In this document: positions 17,238 through 26,395 of the stretch, one piece after another
Layout: every line of letters begins with the position of its first letter
Numbering within the stretch: position 1 is the stretch's first letter
Origin: DTDR01 sp964505415
Lineage (GTDB): Bacteria > Hydrothermota > Tepidihabitantia > Tepidihabitantales > DTDR01
Assembly (NCBI GenBank): GCA_964505415.1
Contig: CAZDHW010000005.1
Location: 1 to 64,000, forward strand
Length of the DNA: 64,000 nt
Reading direction: 5' to 3'
Position numbers and translations under genes: made by a program
Notes under the pieces: generated by a model
Seen by the model: only the letters and a program-made list of their open reading frames with translations
Databases searched by the model: none
Told to the model about the DNA's origin: nothing

Positions 17238-20200
17238 TTAAAACGGTTCTTTAAATTGTGCTTTATCAATATTATATCTTTTTATTAATCTTTGTAATTG
17301 TCTCCTATGGATACCTAAATTTTGGGCGGCATGGCTTATATTTCCTTTAGTATTTTTTAAGGCTTCAATAACTTCTTCCTTTGATATAGTTTTTTTACTT
17401 GTTTTTTCAATAGTAATTTTTTCGGCATATTCTGATAACTGAGGTTTAATAACTACTAATTCATCAAGAGAAATCCTTCTTCTTGTTGTCGCAACAACTG
17501 CATAATGGATTAAATTTTGTAATTCTCTAATATTTCCTGGCCAAGGATATTCCATAAGAACAGCCATTGCCGGTTCTTCTAACCCGAGGACTGGTTTGTT
17601 ATACATTTGAGAGAATCTTTTTAAAAAATGGTTTATGAAATAGGGAATGTCGCTTTTTCTTTCCCTTAAAGGTGGAAGATGAATTGTGACTGCGTTTATC
17701 CGATAATAAAGGTCTTCTTTAAACCTCCCTTTTTTGACTTCTTCTTCTAAATTTTTATTAGTGGCGCAGATAAGTCGCACATCAACCCTTTTTGTCTCTG
17801 TGCTGCCAACCCTTCTAATAATTTTTGTCTCTAAGAATTCTAATATCTTTGGTTGGGTATTTAAAGGAATATTAGAAATCTCATCTAAGAATATTGTGCC
17901 ACCATCAGCAATTTCTAATAGTCCCTCTTTATCCCTCACGGCACCAGTAAAGGCACCGCGTACATGTCCAAAAAGTTCTGATTCAAAAAGGGTTTCAGTT
18001 AAACCACCGCAATTGATTGTATAAAATTTTTTATCCCGGCGTTTACTTTTATAATGGATATACTCAGCCAAAACATTCTTACCAGTTCCAGTTTCTCCGG
18101 TTAATAAAATTGTACATTCTGCTGGTGCGACCTTTTCTATCAATTCATAAATATGTCTCATTTGTTTTGATTTTCCTAAGAGAATACCGGTTTTTTCATC
18201 AATCATTAATTTTTCTGAAGAGAAAAATGAACTTGTTTGGATTCTATTAAAAATATTTGATTTGTCAATTGTCGCTGCCAGAAGATTAGCAATTGACATT
18301 AATAGACTGCGGTCTTCATCCAAAAAGATATGGGAGGTAATTCGGGAATCTAAATATATGACGCCAACAACCTTTTCCTCCGTTTTTAAAGGTACACATA
18401 ATAATGACCTGATTTTGTTTAATATCACACTTGGTCTTTCTTTAAAGCGTGGGTCATTTAAAGCATCACTCACCAAAATCGGTTCCGGCACATATTTTAT
18501 TCTTTTTATTGCCGACATGGATATCTGGGTCGCATCTTCTAAAGTTGAATGATCAATCGCCCGCGCAGCGACCGGTGTTAATTTATCTTGATGGAATAAA
18601 AATAAAATTCCCCTTTCAGCACCAGTCGCATCTATTGTTAAGTCAATTATCTTTTCAAAAAAGTCTTCTTTTTCAATACCGGAATTAATAATCTCCGATA
18701 TCTGATAAAAGATTTTTAAATATTGTGCCTTTTCTTGTGTTCTTAACCTTCCACTTTTTTCTATTCTTTCTAATTGTTTTGTCAAAAGTTCGGTTAATTC
18801 TAAATCTATTTTTGCCGAAACCTCTTCAAAAAGAATCTTTGCCTCTTCTAAATAAGACTTTAAAGAGATAAGTTCTTTATTATCAAAAATCTTAAATTCC
18901 AAGATATCACTAAAAATAAATATTGGTTCTTCTTTAATTTTTTTGTAACCTAAAAGGAGATAGATAAAGCTCTTTGCCAATTCATATTTCATATTTAACT
19001 TCTTATACTGAGTGATTACCGAAAATAATCTTTCTTTTCCCTCATCTATTTTATTAAGAAGCATCTCGCATACTCCTAATAACCTTTCACTATTCAAATA
19101 AGTAAAGAAAGATTTTTCTTTATCAATTTTTGCTAAAATCTTTTCTGCGTAATTTTTCGCCTTTTCTATTTCGCTAAAAAGGAGATAATATTCACCTAAG
19201 AAAAGTAATAAATCGTCATCTTCTCTATTTAACTTTTCTAATTCTTCAACTAAAAAGCGCGCATTTTGAAAATCTCCCTTTGCTAAATAATAATAAGCAA
19301 AAAGCCTTTTTTGTTGATAATTTATATATTGGTCTTCTATATTTTTTAAGCTTTCTATATATTTTTCACTCTCTGCTGATCTTCCGGTTTTTATCAAAAG
19401 TTCACAATAATTTAAAAGATTTTGATAATAATAATAATCTTTAACTTCCTTTTCATAAAGATTTAACAATTGTTTATAAATCTCTTCCGCCTTTTTAAAA
19501 TCATAAAAATAATAAAGATAAGCAAGGTTTATTAAAGATACCCTTTCCTGTTCTTTCATTCCGCATCTTTGGGCACTTTTTAACGCCTCTTCTAAATAAT
19601 ACCTTGCCTTCTCAAAATTTCTTTGCGTTCCCAAAATAGAAGCCAAGCCGATTTGTGAAGAGATAATATTAGCCATTGATTTTCTTTCTAAACTTTCTTC
19701 ATAAGATTTTTTATATATCTTTTCCGCTTCTATTAAATCGCCTTTAAAAAATAATAAAGAAGCATAAAATTGGTTCATCCGGTCAGCTATTATTGGTTCT
19801 TCAGCAAGTTCTATTGCTTTTTTGATAATTCTTATAGCATCTTCAATCTTTCCTTTATACCAATACAAAACACTCAAATTATAATAAATACTTGCCTTAA
19901 TCTTTTTCTCACTTTTTTTCTTTAAATTATTGCTTAAATTTAATGCCTTTTCCAAAATCTTTTCTGCCTCGTCCAATTGATTATTTTTTATTAAAGCAAA
20001 ACCTTTATCAGTTAACAGTTCTATGGAAAGTTCATTTTTAAATTCCTTTAGAAAGTTTAAACCTTCATCAAAATAGTTTATTGCTTCTTCGTATCTTCCC
20101 AAATGGAGGCAGACAATTCCATTTTTTCTTAAAAATTTACTTAAAAGCTCTTTTTCTTTTGAAAGTTCTTTATCAGCAATAGCCACACTTAAAGCCTGCT

Positions 20201-22466
20201 TATAGATATCAATCGCCTCTTCATAAAATCCCAAAAGTTCCCTTAATTTACCTATTTCTTCCATTGTTTTAATCCTTTCTATTGCCTTAGCATCTTTTCC
20301 CAAAAATCTCAATTTCATCTCATAAAATAAAAGGCTTTCCTTAAAGAGTGATAAAGACTTTGCCTTTTCTGCTGCCAAACTATTATAATATAAAGCTTCA
20401 TTCTTCTTTTCTCCTTGGGCGTAATGGAAGGCCAAATCAAAAAGAACCTCTTCTTTTTCTTCCGGATATAATAATTCTAAGGCGTAAGCAATCTTTTGGT
20501 GATAGACTTTTCTTTCTTCATAAAAGATTCCTTCTTGGATAACTGCTTCTAAAATCTTAGAAGTAAAGTAATATTTTAAATTAAATTTCAAAAAATTATT
20601 ATTAACCAAATTTTGGATTTTTTTATAAAGAAATTCTTCTTCGTAATTTAAAGTTTTTTTAATAAATTCCAAAGAGAAGGGTTTACCAAAAAGAGCACCC
20701 ATACGTAAAATCTCAAGTTCTTCCTTAGATAATCGCCTGATTCGATTTTTTACAATTTCACTAATATTGGTGAGTTTCAAAGTAAAATCTTCCAAAAACT
20801 TATTAAATCTTCCCTTCTCATAAGAAAATCTTCCGAAAGAAAAATTCAAAATTTCTTCTTCTAAAAGATGGTATATTGTCTCAATAATAAACAAAGGATT
20901 GCCACCGGTAAGGGTATAAAGAGCATTAGCAAATTCCTCTAAATTTTCCACATCGGCAAGCATATCTTTTATTAATAAATAGGTTTCTTCTTCGTTTAAA
21001 GGAGGAAGTTCCAATAAAAGAAAATAATCTTTATTTTCAAAAAGCTTTAAAAATTCTTGTAACCTTTCTTCTTTAAGTGAACAAGCCAAAACAAAGATAC
21101 CTTCTTTTTCTAAACCATAAGTGAGATAACGAAAAAGATTTAAAGAAAAACCATCCATCAATTCCAAATCATCAAAAAAAAGCAAGATTGGTCGGTTTTC
21201 TTTTTTTCTTAATTCCACAATCGTTTGGAAAATCATTTCATATAAAGTTAAAAGTTCTTTCTGAGCGGTTTCAATATCGTATTCTTCTAAATTAATTTTA
21301 AAGGAAAGTAATTCCTTATTATAGATAGAAAAAGTTCTTAATAACTGCTCTAATAACGACTGGTATCGTCCACTTAAATAACCGCCAGCAAAATTAAAAA
21401 CCAAACCATTTTCTACCTGCACAAAATACTTAAATTCACTCGCTAACCTTGATTTTCCTACCCCCCTTTCACCAAAGATTAAAGCAAACTTAGAAAGGTT
21501 TTTTTCTTTTACTTCTTTAAATAATTCCTTCAATTTTTGGAGGAAATCTTCCCGACCGATAAAAGTGGCAGGTGCAACCTGTTTCTTATAAGTTTTAAAT
21601 TCATAGGTTTTTTCTTTTTTTAACAAGGGCTTAATAATTTCAAAAATTTCTGAAGCGCTATTTGGTCTCTTATTCACATTATAAGAAAGTAAATTGTGAA
21701 TTAATAAAGACAATTTTTTTGGCGGTATTGGTAAGTTATTTTTCTTACAGAGTTCTTCTACAAAAGGCAGTTTTTCTTCGTTTTGCAGTTTTAAAAACTT
21801 TAAAATGTTATTAGCATATTTTTTTGGACCTTCTTTAGTAATAATTTCGTAAAGAATAACTCCTAAGGAATAGAAATCTGCCCGATTATCAATATAACTC
21901 CCTTTTAACAATTCTGGGGCCGAATATCCAATCGTGCCACCAACCTCTAATGATAAAGGCACTATTTTTTCGGCAAAACCAAAGTCTAACAGTTTTACCA
22001 AAGGTTCTTTTTCTCCATAATTGGAAAGCTTCATTGAAACTAAAATATGTTCTGGTTTTAAATCACCATGGAGATAAGAAGAAGAATGAATAAAATCTAA
22101 GGCTTTTAAAATTTCTACTAAAACTAATAAAAGGTCGTCGTTATATCCATCAGTAAAGAATTTATCTATTGGTAAGCCTTCAAAATATTCCATTGTAAAA
22201 AAAGGTAAAGAATCTTCCGAATAGTTAAAGTCTAAAACCGTAATAATATTCGGATGGGTAAAATGGGATAAAAGGGTAAATTCTTGGGAGATACGTGAAG
22301 ATATCTCTTTTTGATTTTTATATTGAGGTTTTAAGATTTTTAAGGCAAGGATTTTATCACTAATTAAATCTTTTACCTTATATACCTCACTAAATAAACC
22401 GCCACCTAAAAAAGATAAAACTTGATAACGATCTATTATTAAATTACCCTCTCTAAAGCCTGGCAT
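17238..22466 (-). CDS. giant kinase-ATPase-TPR-GAF sigma-54 activator
   Basis: The 1742-residue protein joins five parts. A Ser/Thr kinase domain (about residues 10-280) has the G-loop LGGGLFSEV, ALKIL, the catalytic HGDLKPEHIL, DFGFAEK and APE. An AAA-type ATPase follows (FGERGVGKS near 340). TPR-like repeats span about 680-1180. A GAF domain lies near 1260-1420. The sigma-54 activator domain has GETGTGKN and the loop GAFTGA that contacts sigma-54. A Fis-type HTH (NISHAAQNLGIHRRQLQRLI) ends the protein. It would sense a signal and open sigma-54 promoters; rpoN is encoded at 51.7 kb. The start lies about six bases after its -10 box, so the mRNA is probably leaderless. Confidence 0.9.
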   Translation of the reverse strand: MPGFREGNLIIDRYQVLSFLGGGLFSEVYKVKDLISDKILALKILKPQYKNQKEISSRISQEFTLLSHFTHPNIITVLDFNYSEDSLPFFTMEYFEGLPIDKFFTDGYNDDLLLVLVEILKALDFIHSSSYLHGDLKPEHILVSMKLSNYGEKEPLVKLLDFGFAEKIVPLSLEVGGTIGYSAPELLKGSYIDNRADFYSLGVILYEIITKEGPKKYANNILKFLKLQNEEKLPFVEELCKKNNLPIPPKKLSLLIHNLLSYNVNKRPNSASEIFEIIKPLLKKEKTYEFKTYKKQVAPATFIGREDFLQKLKELFKEVKEKNLSKFALIFGERGVGKSRLASEFKYFVQVENGLVFNFAGGYLSGRYQSLLEQLLRTFSIYNKELLSFKINLEEYDIETAQKELLTLYEMIFQTIVELRKKENRPILLFFDDLELMDGFSLNLFRYLTYGLEKEGIFVLACSLKEERLQEFLKLFENKDYFLLLELPPLNEEETYLLIKDMLADVENLEEFANALYTLTGGNPLFIIETIYHLLEEEILNFSFGRFSYEKGRFNKFLEDFTLKLTNISEIVKNRIRRLSKEELEILRMGALFGKPFSLEFIKKTLNYEEEFLYKKIQNLVNNNFLKFNLKYYFTSKILEAVIQEGIFYEERKVYHQKIAYALELLYPEEKEEVLFDLAFHYAQGEKKNEALYYNSLAAEKAKSLSLFKESLLFYEMKLRFLGKDAKAIERIKTMEEIGKLRELLGFYEEAIDIYKQALSVAIADKELSKEKELLSKFLRKNGIVCLHLGRYEEAINYFDEGLNFLKEFKNELSIELLTDKGFALIKNNQLDEAEKILEKALNLSNNLKKKSEKKIKASIYYNLSVLYWYKGKIEDAIRIIKKAIELAEEPIIADRMNQFYASLLFFKGDLIEAEKIYKKSYEESLERKSMANIISSQIGLASILGTQRNFEKARYYLEEALKSAQRCGMKEQERVSLINLAYLYYFYDFKKAEEIYKQLLNLYEKEVKDYYYYQNLLNYCELLIKTGRSAESEKYIESLKNIEDQYINYQQKRLFAYYYLAKGDFQNARFLVEELEKLNREDDDLLLFLGEYYLLFSEIEKAKNYAEKILAKIDKEKSFFTYLNSERLLGVCEMLLNKIDEGKERLFSVITQYKKLNMKYELAKSFIYLLLGYKKIKEEPIFIFSDILEFKIFDNKELISLKSYLEEAKILFEEVSAKIDLELTELLTKQLERIEKSGRLRTQEKAQYLKIFYQISEIINSGIEKEDFFEKIIDLTIDATGAERGILFLFHQDKLTPVAARAIDHSTLEDATQISMSAIKRIKYVPEPILVSDALNDPRFKERPSVILNKIRSLLCVPLKTEEKVVGVIYLDSRITSHIFLDEDRSLLMSIANLLAATIDKSNIFNRIQTSSFFSSEKLMIDEKTGILLGKSKQMRHIYELIEKVAPAECTILLTGETGTGKNVLAEYIHYKSKRRDKKFYTINCGGLTETLFESELFGHVRGAFTGAVRDKEGLLEIADGGTIFLDEISNIPLNTQPKILEFLETKIIRRVGSTETKRVDVRLICATNKNLEEEVKKGRFKEDLYYRINAVTIHLPPLRERKSDIPYFINHFLKRFSQMYNKPVLGLEEPAMAVLMEYPWPGNIRELQNLIHYAVVATTRRRISLDELVVIKPQLSEYAEKITIEKTSKKTISKEEVIEALKNTKGNISHAAQNLGIHRRQLQRLIKRYNIDKAQFKEPF

Positions 22467-22472
22467 ATATAA

Positions 22473-22500
22473 ATTATAACCAAAAAAATTATAAAGTCAA
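22473..22500 (-). promoter_or_regulatory. promoter of the sigma-54 activator gene
   Basis: On the minus strand TTGACT (22500-22495) and TATAAT (22478-22473) are 16 bases apart. The -10 box ends six bases before the ATG at 22466, predicting a leaderless transcript. Confidence 0.7.
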
Positions 22501-22508
22501 GTTAAAAA

Positions 22509-22530
22509 TGCGACAAATCAAATTGTCGCA
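22509..22530. promoter_or_regulatory. perfect inverted repeat TGCGACAA-N6-TTGTCGCA
   Basis: Eight-base arms at 22509-22516 and 22523-22530 form an operator-like palindrome. It sits just upstream of the -35 box of the activator gene and also upstream of the divergent nitrilase promoter. The core TGCGACA is the same as in the two sites beyond the other end of the activator gene, which suggests the activator binds all of them and regulates itself. Confidence 0.65.
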
Positions 22531-22539
22531 AAAATTTTT

Positions 22540-22559
22540 TAAGTTATGTAAAATCAATA
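22540..22559. repeat. second copy of the 20-bp flank repeat
   Basis: TAAGTTATGTAAAATCAATA matches 17201-17220 at 19 of 20 positions and in the same orientation. Both copies are followed within four bases by ATTTTTAAAAT. The activator gene therefore lies between two related flanks. Confidence 0.6.
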
Positions 22560-22560
22560 C

Positions 22561-22588
22561 TTGATTTTTAAAATAAAAATTTTATAAT
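22561..22588 (+). promoter_or_regulatory. promoter of the nitrilase-family gene
   Basis: TTGATT at 22561-22566 and TATAAT at 22583-22588 are 16 bases apart. The -10 box ends six bases before ATG 22595 with no ribosome site, so the message is probably leaderless. Confidence 0.7.
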
Positions 22589-22594
22589 TCTTTT

Positions 22595-23395
22595 ATGGAA
22601 GTTTTTGCTGGTTTTTGTCAGTTTAAAATTGTTTTTGGCGATAAAGAAAGGAATTTTAGAAAAGTGGAAAAATTATTTTTGAAAATAAAAAATACCAAAT
22701 CTTTGAAGATAATTGTGCTACCGGAACTTTTTTCAACTGGTTATCTGTTTTTAAATAGGAAGGAATTGGCGTCTTTAGCAGAAGAAAGTGAGGGCGAGAC
22801 GTATAATTTTTTAAAACATTTGGCTAAAAATTATAATGCGATAATAGCTGGTGGTTTTTTAGAAAAAGAAGGTAACCGTTTTTATAATTCAGCTTTAATT
22901 GTCGCACCTGATGGTAGATATTTGATTTATAGAAAGATTCATCTTTTTAAAGATGAAAAAGAACTTTTTGAAAAAGGGAACCTCCCATTTAGGGTATTTG
23001 ATTATAATAATTTAAAAATTGGTTTACTTATCTGTTTTGATTATTTTTTCTGTGAAGCGGCAAGAACCTTGGCGTTAAAAGGAGCAGAAATTATTTGTCA
23101 TCCTTCTAATTTGATTTTACCTTATGCCCCGCTCATAACTAAAGTTCGGGCATTAGAAAATCATATCTTCTGGATATTAGCCAATAGAGTGGGAAAAGAA
23201 AAAAGGGGAAATAAGGAGTTAATTTTTTTGGGTAAAAGTCAGGTTGTTTCTCCAAAAGGTGAAATTTTGGTAAAGGCTTTAAAAGAAGAAACTTTAAAAG
23301 TTACAAAGATTAATATTGAAAATGCTAGAAATAAAAAAATAACCGAGAAAAATGACTTATTTCTTGATCGTCGAAGGGATTTTTATGAGATTTAG
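22595..23395 (+). CDS. nitrilase-superfamily carbon-nitrogen hydrolase
   Basis: The 266-residue enzyme shows the Glu-Lys-Cys triad of this superfamily: the glutamate in LPELFSTGY, the lysine in YRKIHLF and the cysteine in LLICFDYFF. These enzymes hydrolyse amides; the size and motifs resemble omega-amidase or N-carbamoyl amidohydrolase types, but the substrate is not clear. It is divergent from the activator gene, sharing a region with a TGCGACA palindrome. Its last 39 bases overlap the end of argF on the other strand. Confidence 0.88.
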   Translation: MEVFAGFCQFKIVFGDKERNFRKVEKLFLKIKNTKSLKIIVLPELFSTGYLFLNRKELASLAEESEGETYNFLKHLAKNYNAIIAGGFLEKEGNRFYNSALIVAPDGRYLIYRKIHLFKDEKELFEKGNLPFRVFDYNNLKIGLLICFDYFFCEAARTLALKGAEIICHPSNLILPYAPLITKVRALENHIFWILANRVGKEKRGNKELIFLGKSQVVSPKGEILVKALKEETLKVTKINIENARNKKITEKNDLFLDRRRDFYEI

Positions 23396-24286
23396 TAAAT
23401 ATAAAATAAGTGTCCTTTGAATATGAAGCCTATTTTCCGCTTGGTCTAAAACAATAGAATTTTCACTGTCTAAGACATCATCGGTAATTTCTTCCCCCCG
23501 ATGAGCTGGAAGGCAATGCATGATTTTATATTCTTTTTTTGCTAATTTTAATAATTCTTTGTTAATTTGAAATCCTTGGAAATCTTTAAGCCTTCTTTCT
23601 CTTTCGCTTTCTTGCCCCATTGAAACCCAAACATCGGTATAAAGATAGTCGCAAGTTTTTACTACTTCTTCCGGTTCATTAGTTAGACTTACAAAATCCT
23701 TAGAAAATTCAATAATTTCTTTATCTGGTTCATACCCTTTTGGGGTTGCCACCATCATTTCTATTCCTAAAATTTTTGCTCCTAACATTAACGAGTGGCA
23801 AACATTGTTACCGTCACCGATAAATCCCAATTTTATTTTCTCTAAATTTTTTTCCCTTTCCCAAATAGTATAATAATCGGCCAACGCTTGGCAAGGATGT
23901 TCGTAATCGTCCAAGGCGTTAATTACCGGAATAGTGGCAGATTCTTTTAACTCTTTAGTAATATTATGAGAAAAAGTCCGAACAATTATCAAATCAACCC
24001 AACGGGAAAGATTTTTAGCAATATCTTTTACACTCTCTCTTTTTCCCATTTGTACATCCGTAGGAGCAAGATAGATGGATTCACCACCAAGTTGTTTGAG
24101 GGCAGTTTCAAAGGTTACTCGCGTTCTTAAAGAGGGTTTTTCAAAGAGAAGAACACCAATTTTCCCTTTTAAGAGATTGAGCCATTTTTTCTTTTTAAAA
24201 ATTTTTTTGTAGGTCTTCGTCTTTTTAAATAAAAAAATGATAGTTTTTTTATCCAAATCCTTTAGGGAAATGAAATCTTTTTTCAT
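23357..24286 (-). CDS. argF: ornithine carbamoyltransferase
   Basis: This 309-residue enzyme makes citrulline from ornithine and carbamoyl phosphate in arginine synthesis. Carbamoyl-phosphate-binding motifs are KPSLRTRVTFE and HPCQALADYYT; the ornithine-binding motif is VWVSMGQE and the catalytic motif is HCLPAHRGEEI. The length is normal. Its own promoter lies inside the end of the upstream cation-efflux gene, with the -10 box six bases before the ATG. No other arginine genes are in the window. Confidence 0.95.
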   Translation of the reverse strand: MKKDFISLKDLDKKTIIFLFKKTKTYKKIFKKKKWLNLLKGKIGVLLFEKPSLRTRVTFETALKQLGGESIYLAPTDVQMGKRESVKDIAKNLSRWVDLIIVRTFSHNITKELKESATIPVINALDDYEHPCQALADYYTIWEREKNLEKIKLGFIGDGNNVCHSLMLGAKILGIEMMVATPKGYEPDKEIIEFSKDFVSLTNEPEEVVKTCDYLYTDVWVSMGQESERERRLKDFQGFQINKELLKLAKKEYKIMHCLPAHRGEEITDDVLDSENSIVLDQAENRLHIQRTLILYLLNLIKIPSTIKK

Positions 24287-24292
24287 AAAAAA

Positions 24293-24321
24293 ATTATAGC
24301 AAAAATAAATTTAGGGTTCAA
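24293..24321 (-). promoter_or_regulatory. promoter of argF
   Basis: On the minus strand TTGAAC (24321-24316) and TATAAT (24298-24293) are 17 bases apart, with the -35 box inside the last codons of the cation-efflux gene. The -10 box ends six bases before the argF ATG, so argF can be transcribed alone and is probably leaderless. Confidence 0.65.
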
Positions 24322-25420
24322 TGTGAATGTTTACTTTTTTTATAAAGGCTAATTTTTTTAACTCTTTTTCAATCTGATGAATTATTTTATGGAGCTTTTT
24401 TAAAGAATAATTGTGAAAAAGTGAGATTTCTAAATCTATTTGGTAGCCATCATAAAAAGGAAAGATGTTTAGCTTTTTAATTTCTTTAATGGTTTTAACT
24501 GTTTTTAATTTTTCTAATATCGTTTTTTCTAAAATATCTTTAGCAGTTTCTTCCCTTGGTTCTAAATGGATAAAAACTTCTTCTACTTCTTTAATCTCTT
24601 CCTTTATCTTTTTTTCTAATATTTCGGTTAATTCGTGAGCTGCCTGGAGATTATAGTCTTTTGTGAGACTTAAATGAAAATCAACAAAAATTTTCCCACC
24701 ACTTTTACGAGTCCTAATGTCATGGGCATATTGGGCACCTTCGGTTTCTTTGATAATTTTTTCAATTTTTTCTCTTTGTCCTTTGTCAATTTGGGTATCA
24801 ACAAGAATTTTACTCTCCTGAATAAAAATTTTTATGCCAGTTAAAAGAATGATGATTGTTAAAAAGAAAGAGATAACCGGGTCTAATAAAATAAAATTCG
24901 GAGAAAAAAATATTGCCAAAGCAACACCGATTGTGGTTGCTACCGAAGAGAAAACATCTGAACGGTGATGATAGGCGTTGGTAATTAAAAGATTGTTATT
25001 TAACTTTTTCCCCAGGCTTATTGTTTTTCGAAATAATATTTCTTTACCAATAATGGTTAAAATTGAACCGAGCAGTACATAAAAAGAGATCTCTTTTTCC
25101 AATTTTTTCTTTAAAATATTTAAAAAAGTAATAAAAGAGACACTGCCTAAATAACCAGCAAGGGCAATCAAGATTAAAGAAAGAAGTAAAGAGCTAATGT
25201 TTTCTATTCGGTAATGGCCATAAGGGTGGGTATCATCTTTCTCCTTTTGAGAAAGAGAGAGTGAAAAAAGAACACCAAAATCAGTAATCAAATCGGAAAG
25301 GGAGTGGATACCATCAGCAACAATTGCTTGGCTTTTACCAAATATTCCTAAAAGGATTTTTAGCAAAGATAAAATAATATTTAAATAAACACTGATAATC
25401 GTTATTTTCTTTGGTGTCAT
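24311..25420 (-). CDS. cation diffusion facilitator transporter
   Basis: The 369-residue inner-membrane protein belongs to the CDF family, which exports divalent metals such as zinc, iron or manganese in exchange for protons. The two metal-binding HxxxD motifs are HSLSDLITDF and HHRSDVFSS. Six membrane helices occupy the first 200 residues. The cytoplasmic C-terminal part has two ferredoxin-like segments, making it longer than the usual 290-300 residues. It starts six bases after tsaD and belongs to that minus-strand operon. Confidence 0.9.
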   Translation of the reverse strand: MTPKKITIISVYLNIILSLLKILLGIFGKSQAIVADGIHSLSDLITDFGVLFSLSLSQKEKDDTHPYGHYRIENISSLLLSLILIALAGYLGSVSFITFLNILKKKLEKEISFYVLLGSILTIIGKEILFRKTISLGKKLNNNLLITNAYHHRSDVFSSVATTIGVALAIFFSPNFILLDPVISFFLTIIILLTGIKIFIQESKILVDTQIDKGQREKIEKIIKETEGAQYAHDIRTRKSGGKIFVDFHLSLTKDYNLQAAHELTEILEKKIKEEIKEVEEVFIHLEPREETAKDILEKTILEKLKTVKTIKEIKKLNIFPFYDGYQIDLEISLFHNYSLKKLHKIIHQIEKELKKLAFIKKVNIHIEP

Positions 25421-25426
25421 TCTTCC

Positions 25427-26395
25427 TTAATTAGAAAAAACTTCGGCATCAAAAGTAGAAGCGCCTTCTTTTTGGTATTGATAATAGGCAGCACAAGCAA
25501 TCATTGCGCCGTTATCTAAGCAGAGTTCTTTTTTGGGGATAAAAATTTGGTAATTTTTATCCTTAGCTAAGACTTTTAGCCGTTCTTTTAATCTTTCGTT
25601 TACTGCCACTCCACCAACAATTCCGATATTTTTAATAAGAAATTCTTTACTGGCTTTATTTAGTGCCTCTATTAAATAATCAAAAACGGTTTCCTGAAAA
25701 GAAGCAGCGACATCATATTTGTTATAATTAGGGTTAGCTTTCAGATAATATAAAACTGCTGTTTTTAAACCGGAAAAAGAAAAATTGTAATTTTTTAATA
25801 GAGGAATTGGAAAATCAATATTTCTTTCCCCCCTTTTTGCCAATTTTTCAATATAGGGACCTCCGGGATAAGGATAGCCAAGCATTTTCGCAACTTTGTC
25901 AAAGGCTTCCCCACAGGCATCGTCTAAGGTAGAACCTAAAAGGGTAATTTCTAAATTTTCTTTTAGCAAATATAACTCAGTATGACCACCAGAAATTAAA
26001 AGAACAATCATTGGCAAAGGAAAATTCTTAAATTCTAAAACTAAAGAATAGATATGACCAATTAAATGATTAACACAACGAAAAGGGATATTTAAAGAAA
26101 AGGCCAAAGCTTTGGCAAAGGAAAGTCCGCAGAGGAGAGAGCCGATAAGGCCGGGACCATTAGTGACGCCAATAAGATCTAACTCTTTTAAAGTAATATT
26201 GGCAGTTTTTAAAGCAAGGTCGGTAATAGGTAAAATTGTTTGGATATGGACACGGGCGGCTGCTTCTGGAATGACGCCTCCGTATTTGGAATGGATAATT
26301 TGGGAAGCAACAATATTACTCAAAATTTCTTTTCCATCTTTAACTACGCTCACAGCCGTTTCGTCGCAACTGGTATCAATACCTAAGATGTACAT
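25427..26395 (-). CDS. tsaD: tRNA threonylcarbamoyladenosine synthase component TsaD
   Basis: TsaD transfers the threonylcarbamoyl group to A37 of tRNAs reading ANN codons. The 322-residue protein shows LGIDTSCDETAVSVV at the start, the metal-binding HLIGHIYSL, the ISGGHTELYL ATP-binding motif and GGVAVNERLKERL near the end. The start shares one base with the stop of the YbbR gene. Length and motifs are typical. Confidence 0.96.
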   Translation of the reverse strand: MYILGIDTSCDETAVSVVKDGKEILSNIVASQIIHSKYGGVIPEAAARVHIQTILPITDLALKTANITLKELDLIGVTNGPGLIGSLLCGLSFAKALAFSLNIPFRCVNHLIGHIYSLVLEFKNFPLPMIVLLISGGHTELYLLKENLEITLLGSTLDDACGEAFDKVAKMLGYPYPGGPYIEKLAKRGERNIDFPIPLLKNYNFSFSGLKTAVLYYLKANPNYNKYDVAASFQETVFDYLIEALNKASKEFLIKNIGIVGGVAVNERLKERLKVLAKDKNYQIFIPKKELCLDNGAMIACAAYYQYQKEGASTFDAEVFSN

